This document shows positions 1-12,274 of a DNA stretch of 64,000 bases, piece after piece. Position 1 is the stretch's first letter, and every line of letters starts with the position of its first letter. Below the pieces are notes generated by a model that saw nothing but the letters and a program-made list of their open reading frames with translations, searched no databases and had not been told where the DNA came from. The position numbers were made by a program, and so were the translations under genes. Source of the stretch: Siniperca chuatsi (taxonomy: Eukaryota > Chordata > Actinopteri > Centrarchiformes > Sinipercidae); NCBI RefSeq assembly GCF_020085105.1, contig NC_058046.1, forward strand, positions 22,843,675 through 22,907,674, given 5' to 3'.

Positions 1-2758
1 CAGCACTGGTTGACCTGACAGCCTCATCCAAGTGTTCGAGTGGAACTGCCTGAATCTTTCTCCTCCACCATCCACTGAAACACCTCTTCCACTGCGACTT
101 CTTCCTCTTGCCTTTACATCCACCCGCCGGTGTCTCCTCTTTAGTGTCATGATTTAAAGCTTTGTCTGCCTGAATCCTCCTCCTAATTGCAGTGCCTCGT
201 CCTGTGAGGAAGGATTTCATGGTTGTGATAGCTCCCTCCAAAGTCTTCTTGGCTGCTCTGTCCTTTGACACCAGGCAGCTGGCAGCAGCAGTGATGCTGG
301 AGGATCCTCCATCCAGAGAGTCTTGTATGGCCACTGATAGGACAGAGTTGACCTCATCAATGACCTCACCTGCTATGGCCTCTGTGAATTTGGGTGAAAT
401 CCTTCCAGGGGTGTCCGCACCAACGACATCACAGAGAGCCTGGCTGAAGGAACTTTCCAAACTTCTCTGCATGTTGTACTCAGTGATACCTAAGTACTCA
501 GTGAGAGGTGCTGAGTACAAGGGACTCCTCAGGGTCAAGGTGCCAAATGTGGAACCTTGATCCTGACGGATGGCCTGTAAGACATTCTTAGCAACTGACT
601 CCGAGATGAACCTCAGCACATCTGTGCACATGTCAGTCAGCTGCTCCTTCACATCCCGATTGTAAACGCCTTCGCTTACTTCCCTCCATTGCCTAAAAAA
701 GAATGAACAAGGAAAGAAGGTTATAAATAATACACACAAATGTGGTAAATGTTTTTAAGTATCCAAAAGCGTTTCCATGCGGAAAGAGATAACCTACTCT
801 TTACTGAGACTCTGGAAAAATCTCCTTATTAAGGCAGTGATGGAAGAATTCAGGACAAGCTGGCAGTCTGCTGCTGCTTCTTTGTCCTCCTGGGAGTCTG
901 CAAGATTTCCATTATTTTCTGATGGAACCCCATCATGAGATTCTCTCGACTGACAACTCTTGGAACTTCTCGCCTCCTGGAAATCCGTTGCAGTTTTGGC
1001 CAGCGGTTGGCTCTGTGACTGAGGGATCTCATTCACCTGATCAGCTGGTGGAAATGAGCTGGTGGAGGATGGAGATGGCAGTGTCTTGACAGGCTCAGTG
1101 GCCTCTGGTGTCTTGACAGGCTCAGTGGCCTCTGGTGTCTTGACAGCCTCAGTGGGCTGCAGTGTCTTGACAGGCTCAGTGGCCTCCGGTGTCTTGACAG
1201 GCTTAGTGGCATCTGGTGTCTTGACAGCCTCGGTGGGCTGCAGTGTCTTGACAGGCTCAGTGGCCTCTGATGTCTTGACAGCCTCAGTGGACTGCAGTGT
1301 CTTGACAGCCTCGGTGGGCTGCAGTGTCTTGACAGGCTCAGTGGCCTCTGGTGTCTTGACAGGCTCAGTGGCCTCCAGTGTCTTGACAGCCTCAGTGGAC
1401 TGCGGTGTCTTGACAGCCTCAGTTGTCTCTGGTGTCTTGACAGGCTCAATGGACTGCAGTGACTTGACAGCCTCAGTGGACTGCAGTGTATTGACAGCCT
1501 CAGTGGGCTGCAGTGTCTGTACAGCCTCAGTAGGCTGCAGTGACTTGACAGGCTCAGTGGACTGCGGTGACTTGACAGCCTCAGTGGGCTGCAGTGTCTT
1601 GGCAGCCTCAGTGGGCTGCAGTGTCTTGACAGCCTCAGTGGCCACTGGTGTCTTGACAGCCTCAGTGGCATCTCGTGTCTTGACAGGCTCAGTGGACTGC
1701 AGTGACTTGACAGCCTCAGTGGGCTGCGGTGTCTTGACAGGCTCAGTGGCCTCCAGTGTCTTGACAGCCTCAGTGGACTGCGGTGTCTTGACAGCCTCAG
1801 TTGTCTCTGGTGTCTTGACAGGCTCAATGGACTGCAGTGACTTGACAGCCTCAGTGGACTGCAGTGTATTGACAGCCTCAGTGGGCTGCAGTGTCTGTAC
1901 AGCCTCAGTAGGCTGCAGTGACTTGACAGGCTCAGTGGACTGCGGTGACTTGACAGCCTCAGTGGGCTGCAGTGTCTTGGCAGCCTCAGTGGGCTGCAGT
2001 GTCTTGACAGCCTCAGTGGCCACTGGTGTCTTGACAGCCTCAGTGGCATCTCGTGTCTTGACAGGCTCAGTGGACTGCAGTGACTTGACAGGCTCAGTGG
2101 ACTGCGGTGTCTTGACAGGCTCAGTGGACTGCAGTGTCTTGACAGCCTCGGTGGGCTGCAGTGTATTGACAGGCTCAGTGGCCTCCGGTGTGTTGAGAGC
2201 TTCATTGGACTGCAGTGTCCTTACATCCTTGGTGGAATGCAATGTCTTGACAGCCTTATCAATCACGTGGGAGACAAGCATTTTGTCTGCCTTAGTGATG
2301 GCTGTGTTGGTGGAGGAAGAAGAGGCACAGGATGCAGGTCTCACGCTCTCCTCTGAACTGTTGGAAAGTCTGGAGGTTGATCCTGTCTGGGTGGTCCGGA
2401 CTTCCTCTTTTTCTCCAAAATCATCTGCCTCTGTCTCCAGGTTCTCTGGATTCAAGAAGCTTTGACATACTTTTTTAATCTCCACATCGATATTCTGATC
2501 AAATGATGTAATCATCTCTGAGATGTCTGAGTCAAGAGAGGAACACCAACTATCCTCGCTGATGGTTGAATGGGGGCAAGGGCAAGTGACCTCATCGTTG
2601 TCTAAAATGTCATCACAATACATCAGCTCATCAAGATCCGCAGCAGTCTGATCAATGATTCCTGACACAGGGATGCTGGTAATCTCAGCCGTCTCTGAGT
2701 TTATGGAGAACGCAGAAGAGCTGGAGATTCCGTCCATGTTCTCTGCTTCTTTGTCCAT
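1..2758 (-). CDS. Unrecognised repeat-rich protein, partial at window edge
   Basis: I do not recognise this gene. Coding starts at the ATG at 2758-2756. The first coding exon is 805-2758 (651 codons plus one base). A donor reading GTAAAG follows at 804-799. The second exon begins at 692 after an acceptor with a pyrimidine run, restores the frame, and stays open to base 1, about 230 residues. Residues 1-165 are acidic and Ser/Thr-rich, with no signal peptide. Residues about 170-560 are about 42 copies of a 9-residue unit of the form TEAVKTLQP, TEPVKTPES and variants. A charged linker follows, and the second exon encodes a helical, cysteine-containing stretch (QWREVSEGVYNRDVKEQL near its start, a Lys/Arg-rich run near the edge). 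Long open frames opposite and in another frame across 1033-2465 are by-products of the 27-bp repeat. The 3' end lies outside the window. Confidence is good that it is a gene and nil on function. Confidence 0.75.
1066..2215 (-). repeat. 27-bp coding tandem repeat with 378-bp higher-order duplication
   Basis: On the plus strand the unit reads like CTTGACAGCCTCAGTGG followed by a variable ten bases. It repeats every 27 bp for about 42 copies and encodes a 9-residue Thr-Glu-Ala/Pro-Val-Lys-Thr unit on the minus strand. Variation is mainly at two or three positions per unit. A block of 14 units is duplicated: the segment around 1641 recurs almost unchanged 378 bp later around 2019. This points to recent unequal exchange and makes copy number a likely polymorphism. 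Confidence 0.9.
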
Positions 2759-3029
2759 GTTACTTGATTCAGAATTCTAGTGGAGAAACACAAACATTGG
2801 AAAACTGAAGCTACAAGAAGAGTTAAAACCCTTTACTTACACAGAAGTAGAAATATCATTCTTGTATTGAGAATTTGAAACAAGTTAAACAAGTATTCAG
2901 TGAAGTGTAGATATCACTGTACAACAATGGTAAGGAAATAATTGCAGAATTTGAAAAGATCCTGTGTATTTTTACAGTATGATACATATCCTTATTTGTC
3001 CTTTTTCTGACTCCACAGGTCATCAACAT

Positions 3030-3094
<65 letters not shown>

Positions 3095-3101
3095 CTGTAT
3101 A

Positions 3102-3172
<71 letters not shown>

Positions 3173-4190
3173 TATATATATATACTATATATATATACTA
3201 TATATATATACTGTATATATATTTATGTTGATGACCTGTGGAGTCAGAAAAATGACAAATAAGGATATGTATCATACTGTAAAAATACACAGGATCTATA
3301 TATATATACTGTATATATATACATATATATATTTCTAACTGTATATAGTATATGTGCATGGCTATTAAGTACTGATAGTGTTTTCATAGTGTGACCATGT
3401 GTTAATACTGCAAACAATGCATATGATGATTTGTCATAGTGATTTGTATCAATATTTGTATTTTTGTATATATTAATTCATGGCTCTAAAATTCACATGT
3501 GATCAATTTAGCCATAAGCATATTAGATTTTTGGACACATAAATTTCACCTGTGCTTGTAGCTGCATGCATTGCATGCATGTATTTATGTAAGTGCTTAA
3601 GAGCTTACTTACAATGAAATTTGCTATGTAACTGCAAGAAGCTGGATATGTTAAAAAAAACTTTACTTCTATATATATATACTATTAATACTATACATTT
3701 TAGGGAGCAAATTCTCTAAATTAGCAGATGAATTGAAAATATTCAGGTCACGGTGTGATAAAACATGTAGCTTTACTCGTGTTCTTTTATATTAAATATG
3801 CATACATCAACACAAGTAATCTGGTACATTGTTTGTTCAGATGTCATGGCTGTAAAGTTTTCATCTTGTCTGTGTAAAGCTGGACAGATGAGCAGACGCT
3901 ACCTGTCCTCCAGCTCACACTGAAACTCACTCACTGCTGCTGCTTCACAGAATTTCCTTCACTAAAAACTTCATCACCTGTTTATATGTTTTTAAATTGT
4001 GCAGATGAATCTCTAAACTCTAAACCAATTTAGTGCTTAAGCTTCTGTATAGTGCATTTACTTACCTGTCTGTTCAGAAGTCTTCAGATGAACTGGGTTT
4101 ACTTATTTTGTCTTTGTTTTTCTTTCTATTCTCTTCTTCTGAGCTTTCTGTCTTCAGGTTTTCTCAGTTGGAGTAGTGTGTTTTCCTCTT
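2759..4190 (-). other. Probable 5' UTR exons and intron of the left-edge gene
   Basis: Just upstream of the ATG at 2758 is a minus-strand acceptor (CCACTAG before 2776), so the start codon lies about 18 bases into an exon. A matching donor, CAGACAG followed by GTAAGT, sits at 4066-4060. Together these suggest a non-coding first exon from 4066 to about 4180 and an intron of about 1.3 kb, which contains the TA palindrome. This is inferred from splice consensus only. Confidence 0.4.
2958..3295. repeat. (TA)n tract flanked by 71-bp inverted arms
   Basis: The left arm 2958-3028 and right arm 3225-3295 are reverse complements with one visible mismatch (near 3001 versus 3252). The roughly 195 bp between them is almost pure TA, with a few CTG or ACT interruptions that are themselves symmetric. 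The whole block can fold as one long hairpin or cruciform. More TA repeat continues to about 3330. Confidence 0.9.
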
Positions 4191-4399
4191 GTGGTAAAAT
4201 GTTTGTAGTTTAGTGCAGATAATCTCTCTGTGGTGTTCACTGTGGAGAATAAGTCTATACTGAACTTCTGTGCCAGTCAGCAGGACGGAACACTGATGCA
4301 CTGTGAGGTCATAGAATTCTTTCTTTGTGTTATAATAGAACTTGTGTTTGCAATTGTGACTGTATTTATTATTTACATTCCAATTTATATATGAATATA

Positions 4400-4400
<1 letters not shown>

Positions 4401-4462
<62 letters not shown>
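4401..4462. repeat. Compound (GT)n(GA)n microsatellite
   Basis: About eight GT units run directly into about 23 GA units. It is a simple repeat with no coding meaning. Confidence 0.95.
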
Positions 4463-4465
<3 letters not shown>

Positions 4466-6500
4466 TTTTCATTGCCACAGACACTGTGAAGTTTTCTAAC
4501 TTAATGGTCGGATTAACCTGTTTGGAAAAATTGTCAAACTGTTATCACCACTTTATCTAGGAATATGTATCATGTGAGCACAGGGCTCCTCTACATGACA
4601 GTGTCAGATAATAAGCTAATACTGCAGGGTCTGGCTTAGTTGATATTGCACGTTAGTGGCAAAAATTCCATAATAAATGTGCAAGTAATTAAATTACCAA
4701 AACCAGTTGACACACTATGATCTGCGGCTTTTTGGGACAATAAGGATATGGGGCCCCTGGGCAGTGGCCTGCTTTGCCCTGCTGGTAATCCAGCCTTGGC
4801 TGTCTGTAGTGGACAGAGACACCAAACTCAGGTCATGCAAATACGTATTATCTACAGATAGCAATCAACATCAGATCACAGATGTACTGTCATCCCCCCA
4901 TCATTTAGTGGTCGTATCATGTAACAGCACCATGATTTTTGGATACCATTCCCACTCTTTCATCCTCACATTTCCTGTCTCTCTCCTCTGTGTAATTAAA
5001 ACATTTATTTTGTCATGTAACACCTTTCATAAAGAGGGCACTAAATTAAAACAATCTTGATTAATGTATACTACAGGGCAGGAGATAAAACCAGATATTT
5101 GTGATTCAATAAGAGGAAGGTAGAGATAACAGGTTAAAATTATTAGAATAAATGTTAGACATAATTAGAACAATTTACAAACAATACCAAAAGTACATGA
5201 GAAAAGATTACTTAATAGCCACACTGTACAAATGGGTTTTCAGAAGTGTTTTACCAGCCACATCTCCTGGGATATTCAAGGGCATGGACTTTAGTCCTCA
5301 GCCTGGAATTAGGACAAACCAGCGAGGCATTATCAGAAGATCTGAGCGGTTGTATGCATATGGTAAATTATGCCTTAGAAAGGGATATCATGTAATTCTC
5401 TCTGATCATTTTCAGGGATGTGTAAATAGTAGTTATGTAAATAAGGCTGAAAATTCACATTTTATCAAAGACCAAGACCTACAAAATGATTTATAGTACC
5501 CACCCCTGCCATTCTCCTCAATTTGACATTTCAGTAAGAGTGGCATGGCTTCTTATAGCCTACTTCCTCTTATTCTTATAATATAAATGTATATTGTAAT
5601 ATATAACTTTAAATCATTATTGTTTGTGATTCAACTTTAAAATAAAAATAGTATTTCATCTAGATGACTTTCAGTCCTACAATGACAGTAATCAGAATTT
5701 TGGACTTAGTTGCAGACATCTATGTTATATGAATTCATAAAAACTTGACTCAGTAGTTCTAATGATGCATTTAAACACTTCACCTAAGGTAACCTAACCC
5801 ATAATAATCTTGGATGAGACATTTTCTTCTTTTTTCCTCTGATGAAGAATCTCCTGATCCTTCTTCTTAAATTCTCTATTTAGAAACAATGAAGCAGCCT
5901 GTCAGAACAAAGCACCATTTAACAGGCTATCCTGACATTGTTCATCAAATATATTTAGATTTTCTTTGGTTCTGGAAATTTCTTGGGTGCAAGTACACCG
6001 AAAGTCTTTGACAATGATGCGCCAGCCAAAACTAAAAATCCGACATCAAATGAAGAAAAAGTCTGAGGAATTAGATTTTTCTATACACTCCACACACAAC
6101 CACTCACTCCGTGTTCTGCTTATAAACCCCAGAGTGAAAAAAGCTGATGCCATGGTAGTGGACGTGAGAAAAAAAAGGTTGCTCTGGTTTTTTCACTGTA
6201 TTTTTGTGTATTCAGTGGTTGCATAGCAGTGTGTTTTCTATAGGTCACACAGGACAATAGTGAGGCCATGAACAGTGCACCTATTGTAATGGGGCTCACC
6301 AGGGGGACTTTGTCTTTGTCAACAGTGTGGAATGTCCCAGGGGGCTAACAGGGGCAGGGTAGGCCAGGCCAGAGGGCTTCACTGCTCACCTCCTCTACAC
6401 TGGAACAGTCCCTCTAGCCCTCTAGCTCTACATCCAGAAGGAGTGGGAGAGAAGACTTGGGGAAAGATGACAGTGGAAGGCTAGCTGGTTGAAGTTGAAT
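4463..6500. other. Intergenic stretch upstream of rnf180, no convincing exon
   Basis: This stretch lies between the left-edge gene and the large rnf180 exon. I looked for the Cys-X2-Cys-rich N-terminal exons expected of RNF180 and found none with intact cysteines and splice sites. The segment about 5090-5500 looks like an old interspersed repeat, but I could not name it. Small open frames at 4707-5060, 5152-5496 and 5966-6226 have no family resemblance. Confidence 0.5.
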
Positions 6501-6503
6501 CAG

Positions 6504-9500
6504 ATGCACTCTGCTGGTGACTGAGGGGTTTGAACACGCCGTCATGAGCTCCTATTTGGGAGCCTCTGGTGTAAATGACTCAAGCAGAGTTGGATGTCGT
6601 GGAACTGAGGATGCTGGTGAAGAAAACACTAATAACGAGACTTACACCCCGTGTTTAAAGGCAGTGAGACCTAGGTTGAGGAGTGCAGATCCAGCCAGAG
6701 AGGGAAGGTCGAGCAGTGTGGAGCAGCTGGTGAGACCTGCCCTACCAGGGAGGAAAGCATACAAAAAGACCTGCAGCAAGGACAACAGAGGAAGATGGAG
6801 AGAGGGAAACCAAGACAGGGATGAGGAGCAACAAAATGTTGAACATGTAGGAAGCAGGGAAAGAGGAAAACAAAGGCAGAGAAAGACTGAAAGAACTGAG
6901 ACACATGGAGATGGAGCCCAGGACAGACAGGGAAGAGGAACCACTGAAAGTTTGTCTAGCAGTATTTCTGACATCCATTTAAACACCACTTTGGAAGTTG
7001 AAGAAGGATCAATCAACTTGCAGAGAGGTCCTAGACCTCACAGTACTGACTGCACCCGGACTATCACAGCCAATTTAAACCCCCAATCCCTTTTGCCAGC
7101 AATAAGGTCCACATCTTCTGCTGTCCCTCAGCCTCAGAGACTTTCATCCAGGACAGCTGCAGGAGACCTGCACCGCTACTCCTTTAGTTTATCCACAGAG
7201 CCAGATCCATTCTGGGTGGACGTGAGAACAGGGGCAGCAACTGGACTATCATCGCAAAGCCATCCTACTCAGACACACATCCCATCTCTCACCAGCTCAG
7301 AGCTAGGAGAAGAAGAAGAAGAGGAAGAGGAGGAAGAAGAGGAGGACGTGGAAGATGGCGAGGAAGGAGGCAGTGGTGTGATGGGGGTGATGAGTCAAAC
7401 CATGACCTCAGCAGTGGTGCCGCCTTGTGTTCCTTTTGGAGAGAGGAGGATGAGTAAAAGAGAGAAGAACAGGATTAAGTGTCTGAGGAGGAGGCAGAGG
7501 AGAAGGGAGAGGTGGAGACAAAGTCAGCTGCAGGAGAGCAGACAGGTGAATAACACAATTAACTGAACCTTCAATATGACAAAGGGTACTGAAGTCACTG
7601 TTCCTTTACCAAATGTTTCGCCGCTGTTTTTTGCAATAAGATTAGGCAAGTACCTCATATCTTTGTGTGCCACAAGAAGAACCACAGAGCTGGTGATGAA
7701 ATCATTGAATAATTTATTTTTCTCTCCCGTTTCCCAATTTATACTACATTAATACATTTATTAACTATTAAAGCAATGTGATTTCTTTATGTGGCCACCG
7801 AAAAACTGGGAGAAGAAGGGGCAATTATCTACTGCTGAATGACATACTTTCGATAATTCACCAAATCAAACTTTGCCGCCTTGATGCAAAAAAAAACTTT
7901 TATTTTGGTGATATCATGACATTTAGGGCATAAGTGGACACAGCAAACTCAAAAGTTTCTCAAGTGATGCCCTGAGATTTATAGTCAGGCACTTCAGCCT
8001 CAAATTACCTAACTGATCCACTTAAAGGTCGATTTATATTTTAAGATGGAAGACTTAAATATTGCTTCATTGTTTCCACTTTTCACTGTATTTATTTATG
8101 GTTCTTTATGTGGCTACATGTGTATTTTTGTGTCTGTGTGTGTTCATTTCATCTAGAGTCTGACTCTCTACAGCCCTATCAGCACCCAACTCATCTCAAT
8201 AGCCATTGTCTGTGTGGTTTAAAGTGGGGTTACATCTGAATTTGTTGCATGATGAGGCTTGGGCAGAGAGCCCTTTAAAACCAACCAGACAAAAGAGCAG
8301 ATTCTGTTTTGATAGGCTGCTGCAGATCTGCAGTCACGTTGGTGGATTGAAAGTATTCTGTCAGCTGAACAGAATAGTTGCTTTGAAACAGAGAATATTC
8401 ATTTTCTAATTCCATGATCCCCTGCTGATTATGTTGTTTTTAGGTAAGATATTCCTCTCTCCCTTGCATAGGAGTTGGCGTGTTAATGCTCAAGCATGAT
8501 GGAGATACATAATACACATACTGTCTGGCTCTAGCAGATATGATTGTGTCCATTATGATGTGGTGGATTATTTCTGTGGGAGAGAACAGATGTCATGTGC
8601 CACCATGAGGAAAATCCATGAAGTGTATTTAAATCTTTCCCAACTTGCCCCACAATTACCACAAGTGTAAATTAATGGTCAGGAGCCAAATGTAAGGAAC
8701 TCAAGTTTCTTATTTCAATCTCTCTTACTATGCAACTGCATCATACTCCATAGATTAGTTCAAGATTAACTAGATGTGTTTTTGGTGATTTTCTTTTTCC
8801 TTTAAAGGAATAGTTGGACATTTTTGGAAATGTGCTTATTCGCTTTCTTGCTGAGAGTTAGATGAGAAGATTGATACTACTCTCATGTCTGTATGTAGCT
8901 CAAGTCAAGAGGTGATTAGCTTAGCTTAGCAAAAAGACTGGAAGGTAACAGCTCTCTCCAAAATTAAAAAATATGCCTATCATCACACCTAAAGCTCACT
9001 GATGAACATATTATATCTAGTTTTTTTTTTTTATGGCGAACACAAACAGAAATGCAATGTAAAGTAAGTTGTAGTTTTACGGGGTGTGTGTTGTAACTAT
9101 TTCCTGGCAACCAGCACAGTGTTGCCAATTTAGCAACTTTCTTGCTAGATTTGGCAACTTTTAAAATCCCTTTAGTGCCTTTTTTTCAAAAAAGCCCCTA
9201 GCGACAAATCTAGGGACTTTTTGGGCAGACCTCTTTGAAGAGAGTCACCTATATGTCTCATTGAATGTGCTCTTATGTGGTTGTGGCACTCTGTACTGAC
9301 TGTGTTTAGTGAGTGGAGGAGAGCAGCAGCACATTCAGCTGTCAGACAGAAACGTAAAGGAGCAGTGTGCGTACCTCACGAACAATCACTGATCCCCATT
9401 GTTTGTCTGAGGAACCCCATCTCCTTTGTTTATGTTCTAAATTATTTAACTTGACTGTTCAAGTTTTGTTTTTTGTTTTTTCTCAAAATGCAAGAGTGAG

Positions 9501-12236
9501 GCTGGGTCCTCTCTATTCATGAGACAGTCTATGCAAAGTTATAAAAAGTTTTAGAATTTAGAGCTAGATTAAGATGCATGTTGATGAGAAAAAAATGGCC
9601 ACCATAAAAATGAATGAAAAATAAAATAGCTAATGATAAAGACAGTTAGATGTATGTTTTACATCTTGTATGTAATCCAGTGACATCTAGCAACTTTTTG
9701 AGCAGGTTTTAGCTGATTTCCATTGAAAATAGTTGGCAACACTGGACACCTGGCAATCTCAGAGTGAAAGCAAGACTGGAGAAGGTCATCAACTTGTCAA
9801 CTTGTCATCATAATATTTCTGTTTGTTTATGAATGAAATAAATGAGAGTTAACATATTCATTTGTGAGCTTTAATGCTGCTGGTAGCCATATATTTGAAC
9901 TTTGGAGAAAGCCAAGATAGCCAAGATAGCTGCTTCTAACTGCTTCCAGTGTTTATTCCATGCTAAGCTCCATACTTAATGCACATTCATGAGAGTGGTA
10001 TTGATCTTCTCACCTAACTCTCAGAGAAAAGGTGAATAAGCAAGTTTGTCCAACTATTCCTTTAAACTTTTACTTATTCAGAGGAAACTGAATTAGCTTC
10101 CTTGGTTGTTTATCATTATCAAGGCTTATTGAGTATGCATGCTCTTTTCTCAGCTCTGTCCAACTTTGCACTTACACACTTACACATACTCTCACTTGGG
10201 TGCTGCTCACTACAACCACAGCATTTCTGTCATTAGCCACAGTACTTGGGGACACGGATAGAATCTTGTGTAACTATTTCTGAGTACAATGTCCTGCAAT
10301 ACTTTTTGCATACAGTATACAGTTAGACCAAAGGTCAGAGCAGGTGTTATTGTCATCCAGTGTCCCACATGAAGTGGATTCATCCTGTGAGATTGAGAAG
10401 CAATTAGTGCTGGATCAGTTATTTTATCCAGCTGCACTAATTGCTGCTGCACAGAAGCTGAACTGTGGTTTCAGTCACTGCTTGTGGTTCTGCAGAAATA
10501 TTGATTGCTATTGTAAAAGAACTACACTTCAGATTTACACAAAACATGTTTTTTTCAGGTGCAGTAGCTCTGTAAGTCAAATCAAGCTAATGGAAGTTAA
10601 GGTGGTAAAGAAAAGAGGTTTACACCATGCCAGCTAAATATTTTAAAATATTAGTTTAAACTTTTACTTGCCTATGGTATAGAGTGGGTGTATTCATTTA
10701 TTTATGTACACATTTACCAATGTAACCAAGACAAAGCTGCCATGTTACAGTGCTTGTCGCCAGGGGAGAGCCTCCGTGCCCATGATTACTTGGGAGCTGA
10801 GTGCTCTGTGTTGTCTCCTCTGTGTTAATGGCACACCTTGGGAGGCAGTGCTGATGCAACAGGGAAGTCCCTGGAGCTCCCCCTGGGTGAGAAAGTGGTA
10901 ATTACTCTGGAAGCACCTCCAGGCTTTTTCAAGACAGGAGCTTCAGACACCAATTTGCGGGGGTCTGCCGACAAAGGTCTGAGGAGAAGGTGGGGGACAT
11001 GAAGGGCCCCAAATATTGTTCTCTGTTTTGGTACATCCTCTTATATGAGTTATTGTTGGAATTTGGAAAATTGGAAGCTGAGTGTGGATTTAGGTGCAGA
11101 GGCGCTTGGAATGGAGGGCAAGTAGATTGCTGAGGAGATGAGAGGGATTTGAGCAGTGGGGGTGGCAAATGTATTGTGCTGTATGAAATAAAAGCATACA
11201 AACTAGATTAAAAATAACAGTGGACAGGCCATCTGCAGTGTAAACAAAATGTTTTATGTTACAGAAATGTGTATGCATGAGTCACACTGTGCCTTATGGA
11301 TAACCTACAATAGAATGCTCAAAAATAGCAATACCTGTAGCGATATAACACCTCTTCGTTTGTCTATTTTCTGTAAAGTGAATGGAGTTTGAATTAGGGC
11401 CAGCGTCAGGGTCAAATTGCTCTTTCTAACAAACAATGTTTATGATTATGTTTATGCTTTACAGTAAGAAGTGAGAAAATGTAGGTGGATAGGCATTTCA
11501 CTTGGGTTGGCTGAACTCACACCTGACACCCTTATGTCCTCACACATATTATTATGCTGTGGAGGTGGGTGTCAAAGATGTTTACAGTCATCAAATAGGG
11601 TGTATTAAAGGGAAGAGTATTTTAAACAGAATCTCAAGAGGACTGGAAAAGAAGACATTTTCACTTATATTTATGGCCAGCCGGTGTGATGACATCTTGT
11701 GGTGCTAATGTATGCTCAAAACCTCATCTGTGGGGGGGGGATTCTTGATTGTTCTCCTTTATTCTTTTACTCGATGCAGAGCAAGTCTTTAATCTGTCTG
11801 TGTGAGAAGCTCATTCCATACAGACATGACCCTGCAGAAATGGGTTTGCCATCATGATTTTGGATTTTAGAAGAAGAAATAGGCATTGAAATTAAAAAAA
11901 TTCACAGAAATGTTTCCTCTTTTTCATTTTAAATAGTATCAGAATTGTCTATTTTGGCACTACTCTGATTTAAATCTCATCCAAAACATGAAATAAACCA
12001 ATACATAACAGAACTACATACTGTATACAAAGGTTTGCAGAGAACACATGCATGTCTGCGTGTATACACACATAAATGTTTATCTGCATGAGGAGGCAGT
12101 CTACAAGAAATGATATGCATAGGTGCTGAAATATCTATCAACATTCCACAATCCATTTGATCCTTCGTTGTTTAAAAGTATTTAAACAATACCCCCTCTG
12201 CCTTCCCTCCTTTCCCAGAGTTCAACAGGGAACCCA

Positions 12237-12274
<38 letters not shown>

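Larger units (their letters stand above)
7546..12218 (+). other. rnf180 intron with a nested MITE
   Basis: This 4.7-kb intron lies between the large exon and the RING exon (donor CAG|GTGAAT, acceptor TTTCCCAG). It holds the TTAA-type MITE at 8802-10065. Outside that I see no gene. Confidence 0.7.

Noticed and set aside
192-560. 122-codon plus-strand ORF
   Set aside because: It is the complement of the second coding exon (1-692) of the minus-strand repeat gene.
1066-2215. CRISPR-like regular repeat array
   Set aside because: The unit is continuous with no spacers, in frame, and in a eukaryotic coding exon.
2964-3338. 124-codon ORF of Tyr/Ile repeats
   Set aside because: It is a translation of the (TA)n tract.
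6642-7016. Leu/Ser/Cys-rich minus-strand ORFs
   Set aside because: Antisense shadows of the large rnf180 exon.
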